Part shown: positions 26,382 through 34,247 of the stretch, in pieces
Layout: every line of letters starts with the position of its first letter
Numbering within the stretch: position 1 is the first letter of the stretch
DNA from: CAZICM01 sp964537685
GTDB lineage: Bacteria; Myxococcota_A; Polyangia; Polyangiales; Polyangiaceae
Reading direction: 5' to 3'
Length of the DNA: 64,000 bases
Assembly: GCA_964537685.1 (NCBI GenBank)
Contig: CAZICM010000003.1
Span: 124,001-188,000 of the forward strand
Translations under genes and position numbers: made by a program
Notes under the pieces: model-generated
What the model saw: only the letters and a program-made list of their open reading frames with translations
What the model was told of the DNA's origin: nothing
Database searches by the model: none

Positions 26382-27485
26382 TTAAAATACCCCTTGAATC
26401 AGCGCACCCTTCACAGGTCCCGCGATCATCGGCACAATCATCGAATTGGTCTTCGCGCGGTCCTGCTTTGCGCCTCCCCTAGTGAAGCCATAAATCGCGG
26501 CGCCGAGGCTTAAGGCGCCCGCCGCCGACAATCCAACGAATAACCCAAAATCCCTATTTTTTCGGGCATTATCGGCACTTGGATCGTAACCTTGGTTTGC
26601 GGGACATTTTAATTCCTCGCCGCATTTTTCGATCAGCGTCGATTCGGCCGCCGATTGATCCAGCCGGAATGCAATACCACCGGCGATCATAACAACACCC
26701 GCTCCAGCCGCCACCCAGGCCCAGGTCGGCGCTCCATCACCAAATTCTTTGGTATTTTTATCGTTAACGATCGGATTTTTAGGTGCTGGCTGAGCGGCCG
26801 GCGCTTTTTGCGTCTCGGCAGGCTTTGGGCTTGTCTCGGGCGCCTTTGCGGGCACGAGCGAGATCTCCACAGAAACCGCCTCGGCTTCCTTCACATCGAC
26901 CGTGCGCCGCTCCGCCGTGAACCCAGGCGCGCTCACCTCGATCTCATGCGTCCCCGGATCGACCGGAATCGCCTCTCCAAGCACCGCCGCAGGCAGCTCC
27001 ACCTGATCGCGCACAACCACGAGACCCGCGGGCGGCGACGCAATCACAATCGTCAGCTTGCCAAGCTTCGGCGTAATCTCCGCAATGCCCGCCTTCGCAA
27101 TCTCCGCGAGCTGCTTCTGCCTTTCCTCGCCCAGCGTGCGCTCATTCAGCTTCAGCGCCGCCCGGTAATCGCTCACCGCCAAGGTCAGCTTGCCCTCGTG
27201 CTCATGGCACTTGGCGATATTGATCATCGTCACGGCCGCGGGATTCAGCTTGTAACTCGCTTCAAACTTCGCGCACCCCGCCGTCCAGTCTCCGCTCGCA
27301 ACAAGCTCTCTTCCCCGCTTGTACAACTCCTCGGCCGCCAGCGGATCGATCGCCGGCTGCGCATGCGCCACACCAGACGCCGGCGCCATCAGACATCCCG
27401 CCATCAGGGCCGCCGCTCGCACCGATCGAAAACGGCCGGTGGCCGGCAGCTCCGCACAACGCCCAAAACGCGAAACAATCACCAC
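26382..27485 (-). CDS. PEGA-domain/TPR envelope protein
   Basis: In this 367-residue protein, a signal-like segment ends GVAHAQ (about residue 43). TPR-like helices follow (AEELYKRGRELVASGDW, FEASYKLNPAAVTMINIAKC, AVSDYRAALKLN). A PEGA-type beta domain comes next (LTIVIASPPAGLVVVRD, VDPGTHEIEVSAPGF). A Pro/Ala linker and two hydrophobic segments follow (WVAAGAGVVMIAGGIAF and FVGLSAAGALSLGAAIYGF). Proteins of this type often sit next to Ser/Thr kinases in myxobacteria. Here the upstream gene is a kinase ending 12 bp away, so it may be its partner or substrate (inference). The ORF begins with GTG; an internal ATG near residue 28 is possible. Confidence 0.78.
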   Translation of the reverse strand: MVIVSRFGRCAELPATGRFRSVRAAALMAGCLMAPASGVAHAQPAIDPLAAEELYKRGRELVASGDWTAGCAKFEASYKLNPAAVTMINIAKCHEHEGKLTLAVSDYRAALKLNERTLGEERQKQLAEIAKAGIAEITPKLGKLTIVIASPPAGLVVVRDQVELPAAVLGEAIPVDPGTHEIEVSAPGFTAERRTVDVKEAEAVSVEISLVPAKAPETSPKPAETQKAPAAQPAPKNPIVNDKNTKEFGDGAPTWAWVAAGAGVVMIAGGIAFRLDQSAAESTLIEKCGEELKCPANQGYDPSADNARKNRDFGLFVGLSAAGALSLGAAIYGFTRGGAKQDRAKTNSMIVPMIAGPVKGALIQGVF

Positions 27486-27497
27486 GAAAATCCCCGC

Positions 27498-29108
27498 TCA
27501 GTATTCGTTCAGCGGATCCGCCTTGGGCGTCTCCGGTTTTTTTGCGGACACGGCCGCGCTTGGAACAGCCGTAGGCTTTGGCAAGGGCGAAACCGCGGTA
27601 GGTGTCGCATCGGGCAGCGCCGACACCGCAATCGCCGCGCCCGCCGCCGGCGTTTCCGGTGAAGGCTGCGGCGCAGCGCTCGGTGCCGGAGCCGCCGCTG
27701 TTGAAGCCTGCGCTCCGCCTGCCTCTTTGATCGGAGCATCGGGCTTCTTTTCCGGCGCGGCGGCGGTATTCGTGCCCGGATTGGAAGACGATGCCGTCCG
27801 CTGCGAAGACATAAAAATCAGCACCGCCACGGCCACCACACCCAGCAGCGCCGCCACCACCCACACCGAAAGCTTCCGCTTCGCGCCCTCGCCCGCAATG
27901 GGCACCGCCTGAGAGCTCAGCGAACGCTCACTCGGAGCGCCTTTGGCCGCATATTTTGATTCTTTACGGCCCGCGCTCCGAGGCGCGGAAACGCCCGATT
28001 CGTCGCCTGGACTTAACAGCTCCAGATCTAAATCCAGCGACATCGTCTTGTTTTCATCTTCGCCCGCAGAAGCATTGGGAAGAGGCACCGAAAGCGCCTC
28101 GGCGAGCGCTGCCGCCATCGCCGTCGCGCGCTCAAAACGCTGCTCGGGAGCGAGCGCCGCCGCCTTCTTGAACCAAGCATCAAAAGCCGGAGGAAGCCCT
28201 GTAAAATCGCCGGATTTAGAACGCACGCTCGGAGGCTCTGAAGCGCCTTCCATCACCCGCAGCAAGAACGGATACAGCCCGGACATCGCCCGCCGCTCCG
28301 ACACCCAATACGCCTTCCCCGTCAGCAGTGTGTAGGCGATATGCGCAAGCGAATACAGATCCGCGCGGGGCGTGATTCCCGCATCGCCGCGGATTTGTTC
28401 GGGCGACATATACAGCGGCGATCCAACACTGCGCGTCGCATTCGCCGGCACCGTTGTTTCCGCGACAATCTTCGCCACGCCAAAATCGAGAATCTTCAAG
28501 CGCAAAGATCCATCATCGCGCTTGGTCACAAACAAATTCTCCGGCTTCAAATCGCGGTGAACAATGCCCGCCGCGTGCGTTTTATCGAGCGCCAGCGCGG
28601 CCTGATAAAACAGCTTCACCACATCGCTCTTCGACAGGCGCCCCCGCTCCCGCACCATCTTCCCGAGCTCTTCACCCTTTAAAAGCTCCATCACGATAAA
28701 GGGCATGCCCGTCGCCTCATCGACGCCGGCATCGAGCGTTTCCACGATGTGCTCGCTGTCGATATTCGCGGCGACCGTCGCCTCAAGCTTAAAGCGCGCC
28801 CTCATTTCGGGGTCGGCCACCAAGCCGGGCAGCATCACCTTCAGCGCCCGCCGCCTCTGTGTTGTTGTTTGCAACACTTCATAAACGGCGCCCATTCCGC
28901 CCGATTTGATACAGCGGACAATTTCATAAGCACCGTGAAATAGCGTGCCCGGCCCGAGAACCGACACATCCCCCGAATTCTTTGACACCGGCTCTTCATC
29001 GCGGGCCGCGGCGAACACCCTGCTCGAGAACGGAACATCGGAAGCCCGCTCGGGCGCCTCGCCTCCATTCTTGGCTTGATCTCGAACCGTGTCCGCGCTG
29101 TTGGGCAT
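27498..29108 (-). CDS. Ser/Thr protein kinase with transmembrane anchor
   Basis: This is a protein of about 536 residues. The kinase domain (about 55-320) has GGMGAVYEV, the ATP lysine in ALKVMLPG, the catalytic HRDLKPEN, DFGVAK and GSPLYMSPEQIRG. A linker follows, then one transmembrane helix near 415-435 (LSVWVVAALLGVVAVAVLIFM) and a Pro/Ala-rich extracytoplasmic tail. The kinase faces the cytoplasm and the tail the periplasm. I use the ATG at 29108. A TTG at 29126 extends the frame by six codons but would nearly touch the stop of the upstream lipase-maturation-factor gene. It precedes the PEGA/TPR gene by 12 bp. Confidence 0.9.
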   Translation of the reverse strand: MPNSADTVRDQAKNGGEAPERASDVPFSSRVFAAARDEEPVSKNSGDVSVLGPGTLFHGAYEIVRCIKSGGMGAVYEVLQTTTQRRRALKVMLPGLVADPEMRARFKLEATVAANIDSEHIVETLDAGVDEATGMPFIVMELLKGEELGKMVRERGRLSKSDVVKLFYQAALALDKTHAAGIVHRDLKPENLFVTKRDDGSLRLKILDFGVAKIVAETTVPANATRSVGSPLYMSPEQIRGDAGITPRADLYSLAHIAYTLLTGKAYWVSERRAMSGLYPFLLRVMEGASEPPSVRSKSGDFTGLPPAFDAWFKKAAALAPEQRFERATAMAAALAEALSVPLPNASAGEDENKTMSLDLDLELLSPGDESGVSAPRSAGRKESKYAAKGAPSERSLSSQAVPIAGEGAKRKLSVWVVAALLGVVAVAVLIFMSSQRTASSSNPGTNTAAAPEKKPDAPIKEAGGAQASTAAAPAPSAAPQPSPETPAAGAAIAVSALPDATPTAVSPLPKPTAVPSAAVSAKKPETPKADPLNEY

Positions 29109-29129
29109 CGTGACCGACGATATCAAATG

Positions 29130-30746
29130 CTAATGCGCGTCCTCCATCAATCCGTACGCCCGCAAATAGGCATTGAGCTCCTGGTCTTCCACGGATACGG
29201 GCCTTAAATAAATTCCGGCGGGCCAGCGCTTCCACCAAGCCTTCATTTCTTTTCCGTTTTCATTTTCGTTATCTTTAACGGGCCTCGCGAATTCATAACG
29301 ATATAATTGTACTCTAATCCAATAAGGCTTTTCACCCCGCCAAGGATCGTGGGCGAGCAGCGTCCGCACGCCTGGATCGCCGCTCAGCAGCTTATGCACC
29401 AAATGCACGAGCCAAGGCTGCCTCTCCACGCGGGACATCGCAGCAAACCACATCTGCCAATCCAATCGGTAATGATAGGGAGAAATCACACAAGGGCGCC
29501 GGTCCACCCGCCCCGGCTTGCATGGAAATTCAAATTCCTCCCATTGCGTGGACGCATCAAGAAATGGGCTTCGGGTTCCTTCGATTACAATTTCATAGCG
29601 AATCTTACCAACGCTTCCAAATGCACCATAAGTATTGACCAGATGCAGCCTGTCAAACGAAGCATTCATCGCCTGGGCAGGGGAAATCATATTCATCACG
29701 GGGCCCAGGCTCAAGACCCCGATCAGCAAAGCCAGAGCATAGAAACCCCACGATCGGAATCTCGACGCCAATGCCGCTGAAATACCCGATTGAATCTTTT
29801 TGCCGAGCTTATCCGGCAACAGCTTTTGGAAGGCCGAATCATCAAAACAGAAAAGAGAAACAGCGATCGTCAGCCAATTTAAAAACGAAAGATTACCGCT
29901 GAAAATTAAAAATACTTGAAAAGCGATTAAACACACGCCCGCGAAATGGCGCACCCGCCTAGGCCCGAAAATCATAAAGGGAACAACCAATTCGACGAAA
30001 TGGTTCACCAGCACGCCCAGCGAATGAAACCAAGGCGGCGCCTGGTGCAAATAATAACTCAATGGATTGGGATTGGGCTGAGTCTCATAATGAAACGTCA
30101 AACAGCTTAAATCGGTCCAGCAAGGATCTCCGCGCAGCTTAATCAGGCCCGCACCAAACCAGACCCTAAAGCATAGCCAGCGGAACAGCCACACAAGCAC
30201 AACAGGCGTCGGCCATTTGAATCGAAATGGCGACCAACCTGTTAGTGGACAGAGAAAGATCGCTAAAAACCCCGTTTCCAGCAAAAGCATTTCCCAGCCA
30301 TAACCATAAAATATTTGACCAATTTGAACAAATGAAAAATAAAGAATCCAGAGCGCAATTTGCAGCAGGGCATTGCTCATCCCCAAGAACAGCAAGGCCG
30401 AAAGCACCGCGCCCAGACCCGCCGCGCCCAAGAGAACCGCGTCCGAATGCGATATCCAAAAGAGCGTGGGAAGCCGATAAAACCCAAGCCACCCCGAGCC
30501 CACATGCCGCCCGGCATTGCGAAAAAATACGCTCGCCGGCAACAGCCCCTTCGATCCAAGGAGGGGAAGCAATTGATTGTAGAGCGAGAAAAACGCTATA
30601 AAATAAATAAATCCCAGGAATCGTAAAAAAACAAAACGGGTGAGCTCCCAGGCCGGCGCCGGGCTTGGAAGAAGGCGCGTAAACCATTTTCGCCGCAGCG
30701 CTTGCTCAAATTCGCCGTCGCCCTCCATTGAATGATTGGTGCTCAT
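29130..30746 (-). CDS. Lipase maturation factor (LMF1) family membrane protein
   Basis: This 538-residue polytopic membrane protein starts with aromatic-rich helices (FVFLRFLGFIYFIAFFSLYN). It carries segments typical of the LMF family: WEMLLLETGFLAIF, WLCFRVWFGAGLIKLRGD, TFHYETQPNPNPLSYY and NHFVELVVPFM. A C-terminal soluble region near 370-480 has the family-like WEEFEFPCKPG and PYHYRLDWQMWFAA. Eukaryotic LMF1 helps lipases fold in the ER; the role of bacterial members is not well known. It heads the tight leftward set with a kinase, a PEGA protein and a Cys-rich lipoprotein. The 5' flank faces the divergent hydrogenase operon. Confidence 0.9.
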   Translation of the reverse strand: MSTNHSMEGDGEFEQALRRKWFTRLLPSPAPAWELTRFVFLRFLGFIYFIAFFSLYNQLLPLLGSKGLLPASVFFRNAGRHVGSGWLGFYRLPTLFWISHSDAVLLGAAGLGAVLSALLFLGMSNALLQIALWILYFSFVQIGQIFYGYGWEMLLLETGFLAIFLCPLTGWSPFRFKWPTPVVLVWLFRWLCFRVWFGAGLIKLRGDPCWTDLSCLTFHYETQPNPNPLSYYLHQAPPWFHSLGVLVNHFVELVVPFMIFGPRRVRHFAGVCLIAFQVFLIFSGNLSFLNWLTIAVSLFCFDDSAFQKLLPDKLGKKIQSGISAALASRFRSWGFYALALLIGVLSLGPVMNMISPAQAMNASFDRLHLVNTYGAFGSVGKIRYEIVIEGTRSPFLDASTQWEEFEFPCKPGRVDRRPCVISPYHYRLDWQMWFAAMSRVERQPWLVHLVHKLLSGDPGVRTLLAHDPWRGEKPYWIRVQLYRYEFARPVKDNENENGKEMKAWWKRWPAGIYLRPVSVEDQELNAYLRAYGLMEDAH

Positions 30747-30855
30747 GGGCGCTCTTTACCTTTCACCAAAGGGCTTGTTTTACGCAACATTTGCGCTGAT
30801 TGCGCGCTCTTTGCGCGAAGCATTTGCCATAGACAGATGACTCCTTTTATTGTTG

Positions 30856-30885
30856 GCCGCCGGCGCCTCGTTCGCCGCCGGCGCC
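30856..30885. repeat. Two 12-bp GC repeats forming a short hairpin upstream of hydrogenase operon
   Basis: The 12-mer GCCGCCGGCGCC occurs at 30856-30867 and 30874-30885. The two copies can also pair as an 8-bp stem (30858-30865 with 30876-30883) around a 10-nt loop. No T-run follows. It lies 50 bp before the first hydrogenase start codon, where an operator or leader structure would be expected; its function is unknown. Confidence 0.5.
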
Positions 30886-30934
30886 ATGGCACGATGTGAT
30901 TGGCATGGCGTGTGCTGAAAGCCGGAGCAAGCTC

Positions 30935-32095
30935 ATGGAATCTCGACCCGCTAAGGGCCAACGCCTGGTTATCACAAAACAATCTTTTGCCGATCTGCTT
31001 CGCGTTCTGCGCGATGAGGGTTATGAATTATGCGGCCCCACCGCGCGCGATGGAGCGATTGTATACGATCGAATTGAAGGCATTCAAGATCTTCCCGAAG
31101 GCAAGACCGATGAACAGGCGCCTGGGCATTATCGCCTCCGGCAAAGAGACGACGGCGCGCTCTTTGGGTATGCGGTCGGGCCTCATTCCTACAAGCGCGA
31201 ATTCCTCGTTCCCAGTGTCACGTTATTTAAAATCCGCCGGGGCCCCAAAGGTACGGCGATTGAAACCGAGCCTCTGGTTCAGCGTAAAATCGCGCTGATC
31301 GGCGCCCGCGCCTGCGAAGTGGCCGCCATTTCTGTTCAAGATAAAGTGCTCGCGGGAGGCGTTCACGGCGACGCGGATTATATTGCCCGCAGGGCCAATA
31401 CTTTTGTATTGGCTGTTCATTGCGCCGATCCTTCGGGGACTTGTTTTTGTGTTTCAATGAATACCGGCCCCCGCGTGCGCGAAGGCTTCGACCTGGCCCT
31501 CACCGAGCTTCCCGAATCCAATCACCGCTTTGTTGTGGATATCGGGACTGAACTCGGCGCTCAGATCATCGCCAAAATTCAATCGGAAAACGCCCCGGAA
31601 ATCGATACAAAGACCGCCGCCGCCCGCATCGAACAGGCGGCGGGCCGCATGGGGCGCGCTTTAAATACCGATGGGATTAAAGAGCTATTCTATGCAAATA
31701 TAGAAAGCCCGCGCTGGGAAGCCATTGCTCAAAAATGCATTGGATGTGCAAATTGCACGATGGTATGTCCAACCTGTTTTTGCACAACGGTGGAAGACAC
31801 GACCAGCCTCGACGGCGACGAAGCCCAGCGCACGCGAAAATGGGATTCCTGCTTTACAATGCCTTATTCGCATATTCACGGCGGCAGCGTGCGCACATCC
31901 CTCGCCGCGCGCTACCGCCAATGGATAAGCCATAAGCTCGCCAATTGGATTGATCAATTTGGAAGCTCGGGATGCGTGGGATGCGGGCGCTGTATCACAT
32001 GGTGCCCTGTGGGCATCGATATTACCGCAGAAACGGCCGCGCTTTCCGCAGCCCAGGCTCCGCGCGAAAGTCTGCCGGAAAGGAGAGCAAAATAA
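30935..32095 (+). CDS. hydB: [NiFe] hydrogenase group 3b, beta subunit (4Fe-4S protein)
   Basis: This protein of about 386 residues carries electrons between the NiFe module and the flavin subunit. The N-terminal part has ACEVAAISVQDKVL and the Cys-bearing HCADPSGTCFC. The C-terminal part has two ferredoxin-type motifs, CIGCANCTMVCP and CVGCGRCITWCP. This matches the beta subunit of sulfhydrogenase-type (HydB) and the related sulfite-reductase A family. The ATG at 30935 is chosen because GGAG lies 7 nt upstream; the GTG at 30896 has no such site. It is the first gene of a rightward operon of about 11 genes, and the next start lies 1 bp after its stop. Confidence 0.93.
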   Translation: MESRPAKGQRLVITKQSFADLLRVLRDEGYELCGPTARDGAIVYDRIEGIQDLPEGKTDEQAPGHYRLRQRDDGALFGYAVGPHSYKREFLVPSVTLFKIRRGPKGTAIETEPLVQRKIALIGARACEVAAISVQDKVLAGGVHGDADYIARRANTFVLAVHCADPSGTCFCVSMNTGPRVREGFDLALTELPESNHRFVVDIGTELGAQIIAKIQSENAPEIDTKTAAARIEQAAGRMGRALNTDGIKELFYANIESPRWEAIAQKCIGCANCTMVCPTCFCTTVEDTTSLDGDEAQRTRKWDSCFTMPYSHIHGGSVRTSLAARYRQWISHKLANWIDQFGSSGCVGCGRCITWCPVGIDITAETAALSAAQAPRESLPERRAK

Positions 32096-32096
32096 A

Positions 32097-32588
32097 ATGG
32101 ACGATCTATCCAGACCGCTGGGAGGCCATCCTTTTCTCAATGGCCTCGACGATGAAATGGTTAAAACCCTGGTCGGCTGCGCGCGCAATGTCCGCTATGC
32201 GGCGGGCGAGTTTTTAATGCGCGAAGGAGATGTCGCCAATACCTTCTTTTTAATCCGCAAGGGCCGGGTCGCGCTCGAAGTACATCAGCCCGCCAAGGCC
32301 GCCGCGCGCGTGGAAACGGCTGGACCAGGCGATCTGGTCGGCCTTTCGTGGCTCTTGCCGATTATTGAGCACACGGGCGAAAACCGCACGGCGCTGGCCC
32401 GCACGCATTTGGACGCCCGGGCTCTCGACGACGTTGTGGCTTTTTCCCTCGATGGAGAGTGCCTCCGCAATAAAATGCAGGCCGATCCAAAGCTGGGATA
32501 TGCCTTGTGCAAGCGCCTGCTCGCCACAATTATTCAGCGTCTTGAGCGGGTTCGCCTTCAAAGGCTTGATATCTACGATAACGGATAA
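32097..32588 (+). CDS. Cyclic-nucleotide-binding-like domain protein in hydrogenase operon
   Basis: This protein of about 163 residues has the beta-roll of the CRP/FNR superfamily (YAAGEFLMREGDVANTFFLIRKGRVALEV, quoted here as separate strands GEFLMREGD and TFFLIRKGRVAL). There is no helix-turn-helix, so it is not a DNA-binding regulator. The canonical phosphate-binding cassette is not clear (GPGDLVGLSWLL and then ENRTALA), so ligand binding is uncertain. It sits between the beta and gamma subunits with AAGGAG before the ATG at 32097. Its position suggests a role as an accessory or sensory subunit of the hydrogenase (inference). The longer frame from 31950 overlaps hydB and is rejected. Confidence 0.85.
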   Translation: MDDLSRPLGGHPFLNGLDDEMVKTLVGCARNVRYAAGEFLMREGDVANTFFLIRKGRVALEVHQPAKAAARVETAGPGDLVGLSWLLPIIEHTGENRTALARTHLDARALDDVVAFSLDGECLRNKMQADPKLGYALCKRLLATIIQRLERVRLQRLDIYDNG

Positions 32589-32604
32589 ATTGATTTAAAA
32601 AACC

Positions 32605-33456
32605 ATGAGCATGCTCACGATCCAAAACCCTGAACGCACCATGGTGCCGAAACTCGTCCGTATTGCACGGGTTACCCGTGAAATGGATGATGTATTCACC
32701 TGGACATTTGACACAAGCACGATTCCAGGCGGATTCAGCTTTGAGCCGGGGCAATTCAATATGCTCTATCTCTTTGGCGCGGGCGAGGTGCCCATTTCAA
32801 TCAGCGGCGATCCTGATAATACCAAAGAATTGGTTCATACGATCAGGGCCGTGGGAAATGTCACCAACGCCATGGCGGAGCTGCATAAAGGCGATACGAT
32901 CGGATTGCGCGGGCCTTATGGCTCGAGCTGGCCGCTCGCCGCGGCCAAGGGCAAAGACGTATTAATTGTCGCGGGCGGATTGGGCCTTGCCCCGCTTCGC
33001 CCAACGATTTTACAGGTACTCAATCACAGGGACGACTACCGGCGTGTTTCCATCCTCTATGGAGCGCGGAGTCCGGCCGATTTATTATTCCGCAAAGAAA
33101 TCGAACAATGGCGCGGACGCCTCGATACCAAGGTGGAAGTCACCGTGGATCGCGCAGGAAGCGATTGGTTTGGCAATGTGGGCGTCGTGCCCGCGCTGCT
33201 CAGCGAAATTGAAATCGATGCTTCTCAAACCATTGCGATGGTATGCGGGCCTGAAATTATGATGCGCTTTGTCGCCCGGGACTTAATGAGGATCGGCGTG
33301 CCCAAAAACCAAATTTACGTTTCAATGGAGCGCAATATGAAATGCGGCGCGGGCTTGTGCGGCCATTGCCAATATGGCCCAACCTTCGTCTGCAAAGACG
33401 GCCCCGTCTACGCATTTGATCAGATTGAGCGCCTATTCTGGGTTAGGGAGATTTAA
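32605..33456 (+). CDS. hydG: [NiFe] hydrogenase group 3b, gamma subunit (FAD/NAD(P)-binding)
   Basis: This 283-residue flavoprotein of the ferredoxin-NADP reductase superfamily has an FAD-binding barrel (FSFEPGQFNMLYL, ISISGDP). The NAD(P) domain follows (VLIVAGGLGLAPLRP, ILYGARSPADLLFR, MVCGPEIMM). The C-terminal Cys cluster CGAGLCGHCQYGPTFVC binds a 2Fe-2S centre as in PyrK and HydG. It exchanges electrons between NAD(P)H and the Fe-S beta subunit. The start overlaps nothing and lies 16 bp after the cyclic-nucleotide-like gene. Confidence 0.94.
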   Translation: MSMLTIQNPERTMVPKLVRIARVTREMDDVFTWTFDTSTIPGGFSFEPGQFNMLYLFGAGEVPISISGDPDNTKELVHTIRAVGNVTNAMAELHKGDTIGLRGPYGSSWPLAAAKGKDVLIVAGGLGLAPLRPTILQVLNHRDDYRRVSILYGARSPADLLFRKEIEQWRGRLDTKVEVTVDRAGSDWFGNVGVVPALLSEIEIDASQTIAMVCGPEIMMRFVARDLMRIGVPKNQIYVSMERNMKCGAGLCGHCQYGPTFVCKDGPVYAFDQIERLFWVREI

Positions 33457-33458
33457 AC

Positions 33459-34247
33459 GTGGCGCAGCAAAAAAAACCTAAACTTGGCGTATTTAAATTC
33501 GCATCCTGCGACGGCTGCCAGCTTAGCCTATTGGATTGCGAGGATGAACTATTAGCATTGGGCGACGCCGTAACCATCGCCAATTTTGCCGAGGCATCCA
33601 GCGCCATTTTAAAAGGCCCCTACGATCTCACCCTGGTCGAAGGCTCGATTACGACGCCCCACGATGCCGAACGTATTCATGAGATACGCCGCCAATCCAA
33701 ATTTTTAGTTACCATCGGCGCATGCGCCACATCCGGCGGAATTCAAGCCCTTCGCAATTTTAGAAACCATGCGTCGATGATGTCCATCGTCTACGCCAGG
33801 CCCGATTACATCGACACGCTTTCAAAGAGCACGCCCATTGCCGATCATATTCGCGTCGACTACGAGCTTCGGGGATGCCCAATCAACAAACTCCAGCTTC
33901 TCGAAGTCGTTACGGCTTATTTAGGGGGACGTGCCCCTGCGATTGCCGCTCATTCCGTTTGTATTGAATGCAAAATGCGGGGAACGGTTTGCGTCATGGT
34001 TTCCCAAGGCGCTCCATGCCTGGGCCCCGTTACCCACGCGGGCTGCGGCGCCCTATGCCCAAGCTATGCGCGGGGCTGTTTTGGATGTTATGGCCCGAGC
34101 GAGGCCCCCAATACCAAAGCCCTGGCCCAAGGACTCATTCAGATTGGCCAAAAACCCGATGAAATTCGGCGAAGCTTCCTAGGCTTTAATGCCGGTGCCG
34201 ATGCGTTTCAAAAAGAAGGACTCCGCCATGGCGACGAAAACCATTAA
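33459..34247 (+). CDS. hydD: [NiFe] hydrogenase group 3b, small (delta) subunit
   Basis: This 262-residue Fe-S subunit has proximal cluster ligands in CDGC (Cys17 and Cys20), in IGACATSGG and in RGCPINK. Extra Cys groups (CIECKMRGTVC, HAGCGALCPSY, CFGCYGPSE) provide further 4Fe-4S clusters. No Tat signal peptide is present, so the enzyme is cytoplasmic, as expected for group 3. The start is GTG at 33459 with AGGGAG 9 nt upstream, 2 bp after hydG. Its end overlaps the large-subunit start by 20 bp, so the two are translationally coupled. Confidence 0.95.
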   Translation: MAQQKKPKLGVFKFASCDGCQLSLLDCEDELLALGDAVTIANFAEASSAILKGPYDLTLVEGSITTPHDAERIHEIRRQSKFLVTIGACATSGGIQALRNFRNHASMMSIVYARPDYIDTLSKSTPIADHIRVDYELRGCPINKLQLLEVVTAYLGGRAPAIAAHSVCIECKMRGTVCVMVSQGAPCLGPVTHAGCGALCPSYARGCFGCYGPSEAPNTKALAQGLIQIGQKPDEIRRSFLGFNAGADAFQKEGLRHGDENH

